A DNA stretch of 64,000 nucleotides. Source: Cephalopachus bancanus. Taxonomy: Eukaryota > Chordata > Mammalia > Primates > Tarsiidae. Of the stretch, positions 36,663 to 46,842 are shown piece by piece. The stretch covers positions 5,332,001 through 5,396,000 of the forward strand of contig JAPVLO010000056.1 in the NCBI GenBank assembly GCA_027257055.1, in the 5' to 3' direction. The position numbers were made by a program, and so were the translations under genes. The notes beneath the pieces were generated by a model, which was not told the origin of the DNA, did no database searches, and was given only the letters and a program-made list of their open reading frames with translations. Numbering within the stretch: the first letter of the stretch is position 1; the number at the start of each line of letters is the position of its first letter.

Positions 36663-37476
36663 TGGACTTCTTTTATAACATAGTCTTTCCCCCGTTATTC
36701 TCTTTCTCCTCTCCCTTGTCACTCTCCTCAATCTCTTGCCTCGTTTTTATCTTGCCATCCCCACTCCATTTCCTTTCCCCTCTTGGTCCCAGTTACCCCC
36801 ACACATAAGTAACTAAACCCTCCTAGCAAGGGAAACAGCCTGATCATGGCAGCTGGTTGCTGATTGCTGGTTCTTCAGAGGATTTCTCCTTGGGGAGTCC
36901 TCACAGAGCCACGAGGTGTCCCCGTTCTGTTCATCACCACTGGCTGCACAAGCAGGAGCAGTCTGTGTGGCTCCGTGGACAGTGACCACATCAGCCGGAG
37001 GGTGGAGCTATGGGAGCAGTGGGCAGGTGTGATGGCCCCAACTGGTGGAACCGACCGGAGCTTGCAGAAGACTGAGACTGCAATTCTGTGGCCTCCTTAC
37101 GATGGGCAAAGTGCCTCTCTCCCCTGCTCCAACCAAGTTTGTCTCTCACCAGTTCATGATGTGTTCGCAAAGCTTTGAAACCACCGTTTTGTCTGGGAAT
37201 GCTGGCGTTACATCACACTGTGTATGAAAGATAAGGCAACATCATTTCTGAGCTTCATTCCTACACCTGAGCTCCCTTGGTTGTAAGGATAATAAATGGA
37301 GGTAAGAAAGAAACTCCATGCTTTTGTTCATTTTTGGCTCGGTGAAGACTGACTTGTTACCGCCAAGGAAAAAAGCCATGGTGTCACTGTCAACACTGCA
37401 CCTGTCAAGTACTGTAGGTGTTCAACAAGCATTCGGTGACAGTCCTAGTTCTAAATGTTTTGGCTCCCTCTAAAAG
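36663..37476. other. Unique sequence left of the solo LTR
   Basis: Frames up to 104 codons exist (36864-37178) but without splice signals or recognisable protein content. Confidence 0.45.
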
Positions 37477-37481
37477 TGTAG

Positions 37482-37885
37482 TGTAAGGTCGGAGGCACCG
37501 AAGGGCAGGGCGGGCCTCGCCTCAGCAAGTTGGCTCCAACCCAGACCAGGAGAACGATGGGCGAAAGTGAGCCAGCAAAAAATATGAGTGACCGGAACTA
37601 AGACTCCAGCCTCAAAGCCAGGCAGTAGCTATTACAGCGACCCTAGCAACCCTGTTCAGCCAATCGCCAGCAGACGTGACAGCTGTCCCGTCCAGTGATT
37701 GCTCTCCCCAACCCCCTCACAGCTTTCTCAGTGTGCCCTTTATAAACCCATCGCCCATCTTGCTGGGCGCGACTTCTCCGGCCCACAGCTACATGGGCGG
37801 GTGAACTTCGCCCGGGATTGCGCTAACAGACTTTTCTTGGCTCCTTTGTTGCCGTTTCGCCTGGTCTGGTTTCGTTTGCCTTACA
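37482..37885 (+). mobile_element. Solo LTR of an ERV (ERV1-like), intact with 5-bp TSD
   Basis: The 404-bp element begins TGTAAGG and ends CCTTACA, a perfect 7-bp terminal inverted repeat with the TG...CA ends of retroviral LTRs. It is flanked by an exact direct repeat TGTAG (37477-37481 and 37886-37890). Inside are a CCAAT-type box (agccaatcgcc) about 80 bp upstream of a TATA box (ctttataaac, near 37740), then a CpG-rich R/U5-like section. No internal proviral sequence remains, so it arose by recombination between LTRs. The exact TSD and many retained CpGs suggest a fairly young insertion. The 5-bp TSD and promoter layout suggest ERV1, but I cannot name the family. Confidence 0.85.
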
Positions 37886-37890
37886 TGTAG

Positions 37891-38579
37891 CATCCCTTGA
37901 CCCAGTCTCTCCGAGTCTGCTAGATGGCGGAAAATGATCTGGTGGCCACTTGAGGTTAGAGCTCACGGAATACAAAGACTAAAGAGAGGGGCCCGATACC
38001 AGCTTGCCCATCGGATGAGACATGGCCCGTGACCCCAGTGAGATGTTGGTAGAGAAAAAAAAACCCTCTCAGATGGCATCTGCATAAAGCAGGAGAGTGG
38101 GACCAGTGGTAGGTATTTCAGTCACCCTGAGCACTGACTCAAGTTGCTGCCTGACCTTCGGTTGTTCTTAATTCCCCACCACTGCCTCGGGTGTACCCGT
38201 TCTTGCTCCGTATTTCATCCGGCCAGCCCTTCCCTGATCCCATGGGACGCAGGTGGGCAGCACCCCCTACTTTCCATATTTGGGCCCAGGTATGTTCACA
38301 GATGGCGTCTCCTCATTCCTTCGCATAGCTGAAAGCACACTGGGGAGAGGGTGGTTGAATGAGATTTTACTAAAGTCAGGGGAGGTTGCGGGGGGAGTCA
38401 CGCTTGCTTCTTTTCTGATTGACCGGCATCCGAATTAGCACTTCTCAGGGGACTCCGGCTGACCTGTGGACGGCTGTAGGTAATCGCCTACCTCATACCA
38501 CCTCGGCCAGGCCGACGTTCAAGGCAGAGTCTCAAACAAATGGCAGCTGCAGGCGTGGCTTGGGCAGGCATTTCTTCCT
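37891..38579. other. Unique sequence between solo LTR and L1
   Basis: GC content rises towards the CpG island; no exon identified. Confidence 0.45.
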
Positions 38580-38785
38580 TTTTTTTTTTTAAATAAGGAT
38601 ATGGGGTACAATTCAGGGTTAGGTATACAACGTTAATTATGCAGGTACCCTTGTTGATGAGGTGTGCCCCTCCCTCCCCTAGCAGCTTCCCTCAACTGCC
38701 AATCTCATCACCCCTCCCCTGACAGTTTCCCACGACTGCCAATCCCTTTCTTATAGCATTATGATAATTGTTCAAGGTCTGGGCG
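38580..38785 (-). mobile_element. L1 3' end, antisense, lineage-specific 3' UTR (copy 3)
   Basis: Poly(T) then atatggggtacaattcaggg and the C-rich block; truncated at tgttcaaggtctg. It inserted just left of the CpG island. Confidence 0.75.
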
Positions 38786-38790
38786 GGCAA

Positions 38791-38824
38791 TTTTAAAACC
38801 GTGACAATTTTAAAACCGTGACAA
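38791..38824 (+). repeat. Tandem duplication, 17-bp unit x2
   Basis: The unit ttttaaaaccgtgacaa occurs twice head to tail directly between the L1 3' fragment and the CpG island. Confidence 0.85.
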
Positions 38825-38857
38825 TCCGCCTGTGCGGGCGGCCCGCAGATTCCTTCG

Positions 38858-38880
38858 CGCTCCACGAGAGGGCGCTAGAG
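38858..38880 (+). promoter_or_regulatory. CTCF-like motif at the left edge of the CpG island
   Basis: The string ccacgagagggcgctag closely fits the CTCF core (CCASNAGRGGGCGCT type). It sits near the CpG-island boundary, where such sites are common. Match made by eye only. Confidence 0.45.
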
Positions 38881-39409
38881 CCCAAGGCACCGCGCCGAGC
38901 ATCCAGGGACAGGCGGGAGGGCGATCGGGTGTGGTTCTGGCTGGTGGCACGAGCCCCGCCCGCCCGGCTCCAGGGGCTTTGGTGCGGCCCCGGCCGCCGT
39001 GACCCCGGGGCTGGAAGGGAAGACGCCCCCCACCCAGACGCCGCCTCCGCGAGGAGCGCCGGCCGGCGGGGAGGGCACCCTGCGGGAAGTCACTGCAGGG
39101 GACCGGGCGGTGGGAGAAACTGCCCCGGGCCTCGGGACTTTTTGTTTTGGAGAAGAGAATCGAGGGTTGGGGGGGTGGCCCTGCTTTCGGAAGGGCTTTC
39201 TGTTTGGCGGCGGAGACGGGCTTATTTCGTGTGGCTCGAGCAGCAGAACTGGGGCCTATCCGTGTTTACCGACAGAGAGCTCTCAGCTCGACCTGGGAAG
39301 AACTCGGTGGGCGCAGGCGGCCGCGTGGCTGAAGCCCCACGGGGTGGGCCGTGGAGGAGGCCCCGGGTGCGGGTCCGGCCTGCCACGACGACCTTCAGGA
39401 CTGGACAAG

Positions 39410-39711
39410 CCGCCGGACGCGGTGGCTCACGCCTGTAATCCCTGCGCTTTGGGCGGCCGAGGCGAGAGGATTGCCTGAGCCCAGGGGTTCGAGGCCAGCC
39501 TGGGCTACATGGCGCGGCCTCGTCTCTACCATCGATCAAAAAACGGGCTGGGGGGTGTGGTAGTGCACTCCTGTAGTTCCAGCTACTTGGGAAGCTGAGG
39601 CGGAAAGATCGCTGGAGCCCAGCAGGCGAGGCTGCAGTGGCCGTGAGTGCCACTGCATTCCAGCCTGGGCAATGGAGCGAAACTCCAGCTCAGACAAACA
39701 AACAAACAAAC
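39410..39711 (+). mobile_element. Alu inside the CpG island
   Basis: gccggacgcggtggctcacg to a (CAAA)n tail. Retains many CpGs, perhaps because the island is unmethylated in the germ line. Confidence 0.9.
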
Positions 39712-39714
39712 AAG

Positions 39715-39840
39715 ACTTGTCAAGTCACTTAACCGCTTAGTGTCAGTCCGCTTCTCTGTGAAATGGGGAAATCATATCTACCTTGCAGGGTTGTTGTGGA
39801 GATGCGATTATTTAAATACGCAACGGTGTAGCGCCCAGCA
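39715..39840 (+). mobile_element. MIR, sense, in CpG island
   Basis: caagtcacttaaccgcttag, gaaatggggaaatcatatct and cagggttgttgtggagatgc match the MIR core. Confidence 0.75.
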
Positions 39841-39886
39841 TTTCCTCCCTCCCCCCTCCCCCCCTTCCCTCCCCCCCCTCAACGTA
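39841..39886 (-). other. C-run tract, G-quadruplex potential on minus strand
   Basis: At least six runs of three or more C (ccctcccccctcccccccttccc type) lie in 45 bases, so the minus strand has closely spaced G-runs able to fold as a G-quadruplex. It abuts the MIR at the start of the main island. Confidence 0.5.
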
Positions 39887-40511
39887 CTACTGCTCAGAGC
39901 AGCTAACCTCGGACTCTTACTCCGTGAGAGGCCCGGAACCCTCGCCCCCGGCGCCTCCAAGCCTCCAGACAACCCCGAGAGGCGAGCCACCGTGCTCTCC
40001 CTCCGCTGCCGGGCAAGCAGGGTGGAGAGACGCTTGTCTCGAGGCCGCGAAGTCGCACCCGACATCCCCCCCAGGCCCGCCTGCCCGAGAGCCGCAGCCC
40101 TGCCCGGACACCGGGCCGCCCGCCGGCGTCGAGGCGGGGTCTTCGCCCCCGGGCCCGCCGGGCCTGGCGAGCCGCTGGCGGGGGTCTCTCCCCCGCCGGG
40201 ACGCACGGGCACAGAGGCTGTCCTGGCAGCGGCGCGGCGCGTCCTGCCACGTCGGTCGAAGCCGAGGCTGAGCAGACCGAGCGGGATCGGCAGACGGGCG
40301 GGCGAGCGGAGGCCCGCGCCGCCCCCCGCCCCCGGCCTCGACCCCCAGCCCCCAGCAGGGGCCGCAGAAGGGGCGGCGGGCGGGGCCCCGGGGCGGGCGC
40401 GGCCAGCCCCTTCCTCGCACCGCTGGATTCTGCTCGGCGCCCCGCTCTGTTTTGGTCCGGGTCCCTGACACTCGGGGTGACGACCGGCCCGGGGGCGCGG
40501 ACGCCCGGGAG

Positions 40512-40530
40512 TGCCGTGGTTACCACGGCA
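40512..40530. promoter_or_regulatory. 19-bp palindrome in CpG island (RUNX/RFX-like)
   Basis: TGCCGTGGT and ACCACGGCA are perfect 9-bp reverse complements around one T. The arms contain YGYGGT-type RUNX cores in both orientations, and the right side resembles an RFX X-box half-site (GTTACC). Which factor, if any, binds is unknown. Confidence 0.4.
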
Positions 40531-41109
40531 TGCGTCGCGGCGAGAGCAGATGTTTGGCCGGCGAGCTCCAGGCGTGCTAAGCGCGCGAGGCGAGGTCGGT
40601 GCGGGGAGGCTCGATTTGCGCCGGGAAGCCAGCCCACGTCCGCGCCGGGCCGGGCACCCTCCCACGTGCGCTCCTGAGCACGGCCCGGGCTCCTCTTAAG
40701 CTGACCCCGCGCAGCCCCCGGCCCCGCGTGCCATCCGCTCCCGCCCGCTCTCTCCTCCTCCCCGCGCTTAGCACCTGCAGCCTCCCTGACAAGCGGTGTG
40801 CGGCGGGCCTCCCCTCTGGGCCTCCCCACGAGCTGTTCCCGGGGGTGCGGCCTTCGTGGTGCGAGGACCGCCCGCCGACCCTCCGTTCTCGGCCTGGACG
40901 TCGCTCTGGCTTGCCCCCCCCATCTGAGCCTGGCGGGACCCCTCTGGGCCTACCGGTCCACGGAACTTACTGCTGTGCTGAATTGCTTGTTTCGTTGTTT
41001 ATCTTCCCAATAGGATGTGTTTCTTGAATGCAGGAACCACAGCGTTTGTGCAACTAATCTTGATTTTAATTCATACGAAAAATTACATGAAGTCAGACTC
41101 CCATTCTTT

Positions 41110-41384
41110 TTTTTTTTGAGTCGGAGTCTCACTCCGTCGCCCAGACTGGATGGAGTGCAGTGGCCGCTCCCGGGCACCGCAGCCTCGACCTGCTGGGCTC
41201 CGGCGATCCTTCCGCCTCAGCCTTCCGAGTAGCCGAATTACAGGCATGCGCTACCACGCCCGGCTGATTTTTTGATTTATTGTAGAGCTGAGGTCTCGCT
41301 GCCCAGGCGGGTCTCGAACCCGCGGGCTCAGGCAGTCCACTCACCTCAGCCTCCCAAAGGCGCGGGATTACAGGCTGAGCCACC
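41110..41384 (-). mobile_element. Alu, very young-looking, 15-bp exact TSD
   Basis: The exact target duplication agactcccattcttt lies at 41095-41109 and 41385-41399. The body is close to the other young copies with most CpGs intact; about 10 bases of the 5' end are missing. Confidence 0.93.
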
Positions 41385-41399
41385 AGACTCCCATTCTTT

Positions 41400-41759
41400 A
41401 CGATTGGTGTTGCATTTCTTGCAAAATGCCTCGCAACCGGTCCTAACACCAAGTGCCCACGTCTTCTCTCCAAACAGGATTATTATGATCTGTACTCGAA
41501 GTGCACTTCCTATCCCTGAGTTTCTATCTGTGGCATTGCCTCTGTCCAGAAACCGGTTATCTTTCTCTCATCGCTAGCTTTTCGAATCCTGTCCATCAAA
41601 CGAGACGCTTCTCAACAACCACGTGATGGTCGCTGATATACCCTCCCCAAGGCCTGGGATCACTTCTCAGCCAGATACTGCCCCTGACACCCCCACTCCC
41701 ACTGCCTGCTTCACCCCACAACATGCTGTTTGCATGTCTTTCAGGATGCTTGCCTTTTT
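41400..41759. other. Unique sequence right of the CpG island
   Basis: Nothing recognised. The same holds for 41976-42157 and 43114-43809 outside the microsatellite. Confidence 0.45.
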
Positions 41760-41975
41760 GAGATGCAGCCGAGGGCAGCGGTGATGATCCCAGGCTTTGG
41801 TCTCAGGCCCAAGTGTGTCCTGAGTCTGTCACTTCCTGGTTTCCTGCAACTTTGTCCAAGTTAAATTAATTACCTTTTCCAGCTTCAGTTCCCCTACTTT
41901 AGTGAAATGGGCATAATCACATCTCCTCCACGGGGTGGCTGTGTGGATGAACTGAGACAGGAAGAGAAAACATGT
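41760..41975 (+). mobile_element. MIR, sense
   Basis: gtctgtcacttcctggtttc, tagtgaaatgggcataatca and ggggtggctgtgtggatgaa in MIR order. Confidence 0.7.
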
Positions 41976-42157
41976 GTCTCAGTGCATGTAACACAGGAAG
42001 AACTCGTTACCTAGTCGCTGTGACTAAAGTCGCTCCTTACGTATTTGCCTGATGCAGCCAGTGAGATGGCCCCTCTTTAGGGCTGGGCGCCCTGATACCT
42101 CTGTATATCTTACAGTCTGGCCCAAGTTTCTGGCTCAGGCTTTTTCTGGGCGGGGGG

Positions 42158-42724
42158 CGGGGGGAACGAAACTAAACAAAAAACTGGAATTATTTCTTGT
42201 AGTACAGGCTTCCCCTACTGGTAAGTGTTCTAGGAACCCGTTGGCATCAGTTTACCAGCTAGCCTTGTTGTGAGAGGCTGTGTTTGGCGTGAAATCTTTT
42301 TAGAAATTCTTTCAACACATTTGCCCGTTTCATGATGGGTGATTTCCAAGCCCACCTGCCCACACCGCACCGAGTGTTCAGCAGTTTTTGACCAAAACCG
42401 GCATGAACCCCATGCCCCACCCTCCCTATTCACCTGATCTCACCCCAGCGACTTTTTGTTTCCATGGGTGAAAAAAAAGCTTCAAAGGGAAACATTTTGC
42501 TGAAGTGGGAGAGGCGAAACAAAAAATGGCAGAAGCACTAAAAGGCATCAAAATTGGCGAGTTCAAAAACTGTTTTGAGCTGTGGAAAAAGCATCTTAAC
42601 AGATGTGTTGCATCAAGCAGAGAGTCCTTTGAAAGTGACGGAAGTCTAAACACGTAAGAATAAATACACATTTTTTAATAAATAAATTCCAGGGTTTTAT
42701 TTATTTATTTTTTGGTCCCCCTTG
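42158..42724 (+). mobile_element. Tc1/mariner element, family B copy 2 (non-autonomous)
   Basis: The same layout as the copy at 30261, roughly four-fifths identical by eye through the leader and transposase remnant. Terminal repeats are GGGGGAACGAAAC...CTGGAATT and its inverted partner CAAGGGGGACCAAAAAAT. Better-preserved C-terminal signatures include KGKHFAEVGEAKQKMAEALK. Both copies pass from leader directly into the C-terminal region, so both share the same internal deletion and look like a MITE-like lineage. Confidence 0.8.
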
Positions 42725-42844
42725 TACAGCTGACTGAGTGGTGGAAGCTGACCCCACCTCAGCGTGCTCTTGTCTGGAAATTGGGGACACGAGATAATTG
42801 GGAGCACTAAATATTTGCATTCTTTTAAAAAAATAAAGTTCAAG

Positions 42845-43113
42845 GTCAGGCGCGGTGGCTCAGTCTGTAATTCCAGCACTTTGGGAGGCCGAGGCGAGGG
42901 GAATTGCCTGAGCCAGGGGATTCGAGACCAGCCTACAATAAATCACAAAAACTAGCAGGGCATGGTGGCATGTATTTGTAGTACCAGCTACTTGGAAGAC
43001 TGAGGTGAAAGGATCGCCTAAGCCCAGCAGGTCAAGGCTGTGGTTGCTGTGAGCGTGCCACTGCACTCCAGCCTACATGGCAAGAATGAGACTCCAACTC
43101 AAAAAAAAAAAAA
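42845..43113 (+). mobile_element. Alu, lacking part of the left arm
   Basis: Flanked by aataaagttcaa and aataaagtttaa. The left arm passes from gagaccagcc directly to tacaataaatcac, a short deletion. Confidence 0.9.
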
Positions 43114-43330
43114 GAATAAAGTTTAAAAACAGTTTGAACCAACTTTTAAAAAATTAGTATAAATAAGAGGAAATCCACAGAGAAGAGGCACTTCCAATTT
43201 CTGCTTCACTTCGAAGAAGCTTTGGTTGAGGCTAGTTGGCCTTTCATGGTCACCCTGGAGACACCAGTGGGTTTGCATACACCCTACACAGGAGTTCTGA
43301 ACTAAGAAAAGAAAAGAGGCAGAGAGGATG

Positions 43331-43406
<76 letters not shown>
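43331..43406 (+). repeat. (TC)n(TG)n compound microsatellite
   Basis: About 22 TC units directly joined to about 15 TG units. Confidence 0.95.
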
Positions 43407-43408
<2 letters not shown>

Positions 43409-43809
43409 GGATAGGAGTGGTAGATAAGATTTTCTAGGGACAGAATTACTGACAATTTGCTTGGGGCAAAGATGAGATATTTTGATTTCCACATTATTTT
43501 CTAATAGTGACAACTAAGTGTAAAGAAACTACGAGTTTTTAAATTGTGATCATGATATCAAATTACTAAAGAGGAGTAAGAAAATGAATACCAAGTGGTT
43601 TAATGTAGGGTTTTGACAGGAGTGAACATTTATGAATCCCAGCTGATTGGAGATGGTGGGACAGAGGGATCCCTATTATTTTGGTTGTATCTAAGTGTTT
43701 GTAGACTTTTCTTTACTGAAAAGATTCTGTAATTTTTGAAAACTCCGTTTTAAAGGAAATACAACTATGGCTCTTATTTTTCACATTATGAAGTATATTT
43801 CTTCCTTTT

Positions 43810-44395
43810 AGACATGGGGTCTCTAGCCGGTCTAGGTGGCTCAGCCTGTAATCCTGCGCCTTTGGGAAGCTGAGGTGAGTGGATTGCCTGAGCCCGTGGG
43901 TTCGAGACCCGCCTGGGCAGCGAGACCTCATCTCTACAATAAATCAAAAAAAATCAGCCGGGCTTGGTAGCGCATGCCTGTAATTCCAGCTACTCGGAAG
44001 GCTGAGGCGGAAGGATCACTGGAGACCAGCAGGCGAGGCTGCGGTGGCCGGGAGCGGCCACTGCCCTCCAGTCTGGGTGACAGAGTGAGACTCCAACTCA
44101 AAAAAAAAAAAAAAAGACATGGGGTCTCACTCTGTTGCCTAGGCTGGAGTGCAGTGGATATTCACAGATGCGATCCCACTACAGATGAGCAAGAGTGTTT
44201 TCTGACCTGGCCGGTCCAACCTTCCCTAGGCAACCTAGTGGTCCCCATTCCTAGGCGGTCACTCTGCTAATGCTGAACTTAGTATTGGACACCCTATGGG
44301 TATAGCACACTATAGCCCAGAATGCTTGGGCTCAAGTGATCCTCTGGCCTCAGCCTCCCGTGTTGCTGTGACTGTAGGTGCACACCACCTGTAGT
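43810..44395 (-). pseudogene. RN7SL: 7SL (SRP) RNA retropseudogene, split by an Alu
   Basis: Read backwards, the segment covers nearly the whole 7SL RNA, not just the Alu-like ends. The S-domain landmarks are present: ggcaacctagtggtcccc, gctgaacttagtattggac and ttcacagatgcgatcccact. It preserves both outer arms (ctcaagtgatcctctggcct; ggctggagtgcagtgg). The 3' end is interrupted by the Alu at 43824-44114. Many substitutions and a changed 5' end (accacctgtagtc) point to a dead retrocopy rather than an active SRP RNA gene. Confidence 0.85.
43824..44114 (+). mobile_element. Alu, young type, inserted into a 7SL retropseudogene
   Basis: Exact target duplication agacatggggtctc (43810-43823, 44115-44128), which is itself the antisense 3' end of 7SL. 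Confidence 0.93.
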
Positions 44396-44769
44396 CAAAA
44401 TGAATTTCTTATCTATCATATTTTCAGCAGTTACAATTTGCTTCTCTTCTAGAAAGTGTCTGGGAGCACATAATCTCTTCCCACCAACCCAGTGCCCCCT
44501 TGATGCTATGCTTATGTCTATGAACTTCAGATATTCTCTAGCGCAATGTGGGCTGGAGTCAGCGGGTTCCCTCGCTTGTTATAGCCACGTGAGAGCTATG
44601 AAGTAGCCCCTGGGTTATCACTCTTATACTTAAGTCCGTCCCCGGCTCCTAGCATGGGCAAAAGCTTCACATAGCTCTGTGGTCTGGAGAGCTCACTTCT
44701 AAATGCAAATTTGTCAGTGATTTGTACCATTGGGGTTGTTTCCTCTTTGTGGTCCTCAGGCTTCTCATC

Positions 44770-45230
44770 TGGATAACAGCAGGGTTGGACTCCAACATTT
44801 TTTTGTCTATTCAGGTGATTTTTCTTCTTTAGTCTGTTGACATGGTGAACTGCGATGGTTGGTTTTTGAATATTGAATCAGCCTTGTATTCCCAGGATAG
44901 ACCTCACTTGGGATTATACATTTTACATATTATTGGGTTTGATTTGCGAGTATTGTGTTAAGAATTTTTGAGTGTAAACCCTTCGGGTCCCTTCCCATTG
45001 AGGGAGATTTTATGTCCTCTTAATAAATCCTGTTTTCTAAAAAAAAGAATTTTGAGTCTATATTCATGAGGGATGTTGGTGTAGAGGTTTTTTGTCTTTG
45101 ATATTGATATCTGGGTAAAATATGAATTGAACTGTTCTCCCTTTTCTATATTCTGGAATGTTTGTAGAGAATTGATATTATTTCTTTCTTTAATGTCTGC
45201 AAGGATTTTCTGTTAGCTGCCATCACCTTG
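44770..45230 (-). mobile_element. L1 ORF2 fragment, antisense
   Basis: cttgtattcccaggatagac, tattgggtttgatttgcgag and tccttctttaatgtctg-like strings match reversed ORF2. It carries the small retrocopy at 44964-45046. Confidence 0.7.
44964..45046 (+). mobile_element. Short retrocopy of an ERV LTR R-region with poly(A)
   Basis: About 75 bp beginning tgtaaacccttcgggtccc, ending ttaataaatcctgttttct and A8, inserted into an antisense L1. It is flanked by aagaatttttgag and aaagaattttgag. The cccttcgggtccc motif plus late AATAAA recall ERV1 LTRs. Confidence 0.5.
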
Positions 45231-45479
45231 AAGGTTGTTCATATTCATATTCTAGGAAGCCCTGGATGGCCTGAGTCCTTTCTGATAACTGAGGATATTT
45301 CTTGGGGAAGGCTTGAAGAGGTGTCCCACCTCATACCCTTTAGAAGCTTCCTGTGAATGGGGGAATAGAGGATGCCCTTGTCTCAAACCACATCAGAGAG
45401 GCTTCTCTTTTCTGATCACTCCAGTGTTCTCTCTTCAATCTGCAGGCCACAGTTTTCCCAAGTGATATTTAGTCTCTGG

Positions 45480-45680
45480 GAGACAGTGCGGTATGATGGG
45501 AGTTGGAATCAACAAGAGCTGACCAAAATCCTTGGCTGTGGCATTTATCAGTCATGTGGGCTTGAGCCCAGGTTCTTGAACTTCTCGGTGACCCAGTCTC
45601 TGCATTATTACTGGGCATGGTAAATTTTCGCTCACAAAGTTGGAATGAGATAATACTTATGTGATATCCGGCATAGAAGA
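45480..45680 (+). mobile_element. MIR, sense
   Basis: gagacagtgcggtatgatgg through gttggaatgagataatactt, a diverged MIR with a small change in its middle. Confidence 0.6.
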
Positions 45681-46479
45681 TTTAAAAAAAAAAAAAGAAT
45701 GTTGGCCTTCTTTATGAGAAAATAAGAACAGTTCATTTTATTCAGGCTATGGGGCCCATCTCAGTAAAAAGCCTGTTTGCCCACTTTTGAATCTGGGATA
45801 GAGTTTTTGAAGGGAGTCAGAAATGCAAAGACAGTATTTATTTATTTATTTATTTTTGGTCATCTGTTCAACAAGTTGAATGAGTCTGCCTTGAAAACAG
45901 CCACATTACAAAGCAATGGTGGATGGGAATAATTTGCTATAATGCTCCAATTCCACTGCTTTTTTCCAGGTGGGGAGAACGCCCTCTCAGTTTCTTGGGC
46001 TCCAGAGTGTTGCTTCCTAATAGGAACTGGAGAGCAAGGAGCTATACAGCTTTTAACTAGAGCCTAGAAGGATGGTTCCTTTTGATTGAAAAAAGTCATG
46101 AGTCAGCTGCTTAGGAAAATGCCTCGCTGATGGTATTAGTACATAGAAGCAATTTTGTCAGTCTGGGAAGCACATTTTCAGGAGGCAAGATTGGCAGGGC
46201 AAAAAGGACAGAATATTAATAAGCTGTGGGAGGGGGTGATAGTGCAGTTTCGATTATGGGCAGCAGAGGGAGCTGTTGCCTCCCAATTCTAAAATAAATA
46301 CTAATTTGGCAGAAAAGTGACCGTGGTAGAGCTTGAGAGAAGAAACTTGACCTCTTCTTACTGGCTATTGTAGAGTTTCACAATTTACTTAGGAAAAAGT
46401 CATTTGGTCGGCTCCTTGGTTTTACTAAAAAGAACCAGAAGGGCAAAGGATGGTTTGTTACAAGAGCTAGCACTCTGTA
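45681..46479. promoter_or_regulatory. Unique block with MARE/AP-1 site; candidate regulatory element
   Basis: TGAGTCAGC at 46099-46107 fits a MAF/AP-1 element, and cagcagagggagctg near 46262 partly resembles CTCF. (TTTA)n lies at 45836-45856. Inference from motifs only. Confidence 0.25.
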
Positions 46480-46712
46480 TGGAACTTGCTATGAGCCAGT
46501 TATTGTTATTCATGTACTTTATGTATATTAGCACATTAAATTTCACAGTAGCAGTATGAGATGGGTCATGATATTATGAGCCCGCTTTTGTGATGAGGAA
46601 ACTGAGACACAGTGAGATTGACTTCCCAAGATCACACAGCTGGTAATTGTCAGAAGCAGTGTTTGAACCCAGGTTGTTGAGTTCCAAAGTCTGTACTTTT
46701 AACCACAAACAA
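46480..46712 (-). mobile_element. MIR, antisense
   Basis: tgatgaggaaactgagacac, caagatcacacagctggtaa and ttgaacccaggttgttgagt; nearly full length. Confidence 0.85.
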
Positions 46713-46816
46713 CGACCTGTTGGTTTGCATTTTTGGTCCCATTTGATCTTACTAACAGTTTTGTGAGGTAAGAATATTTTGTTTACTATTATTTTACTAG
46801 TGGAGAAGGATCTAGA

Positions 46817-46842
46817 GACAGAGAGAGAGAGAGAGAGAGAAA
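46817..46842 (+). repeat. (GA)n microsatellite
   Basis: About 12 GA units. Confidence 0.9.

Larger units (their letters stand above)
38826..41010. promoter_or_regulatory. CpG island, probable promoter of an unidentified transcript
   Basis: CpG dinucleotides are dense and undecayed across about 2 kb, in contrast to the AT-rich surroundings, with many GC-box-like GGGCGG/CCGCCC strings. The island is interrupted by an Alu (39410-39711) and a MIR (39715-39840). Long frames run through both strands (273, 285 and 308 codons among them), but they are mutually overlapping, Ala/Pro/Arg/Gly-rich and lack recognisable domains, which is what GC-rich DNA yields by chance. No convincing first exon or splice donor could be chosen. 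It could start a transcript in either direction or be a distal regulatory island. It lies about 21 kb beyond the 3' end of the minus-strand gene, so it is not that gene's promoter. Confidence 0.65.

Noticed and set aside
37482..37885. GC-rich promoter of a host gene
   Set aside because: Inverted TG...CA ends and the exact 5-bp flanking repeat show it is a solo LTR.
39647..40829. Long overlapping frames (184-308 codons) on both strands of the CpG island
   Set aside because: They overlap on both strands, are dominated by Ala, Arg, Pro and Gly, and have no domain or splice structure. Stop codons are simply rare in GC-rich DNA.
43823..44395. Functional 7SL RNA gene
   Set aside because: Many substitutions, an altered 5' end and an Alu-split 3' end indicate a retropseudogene.
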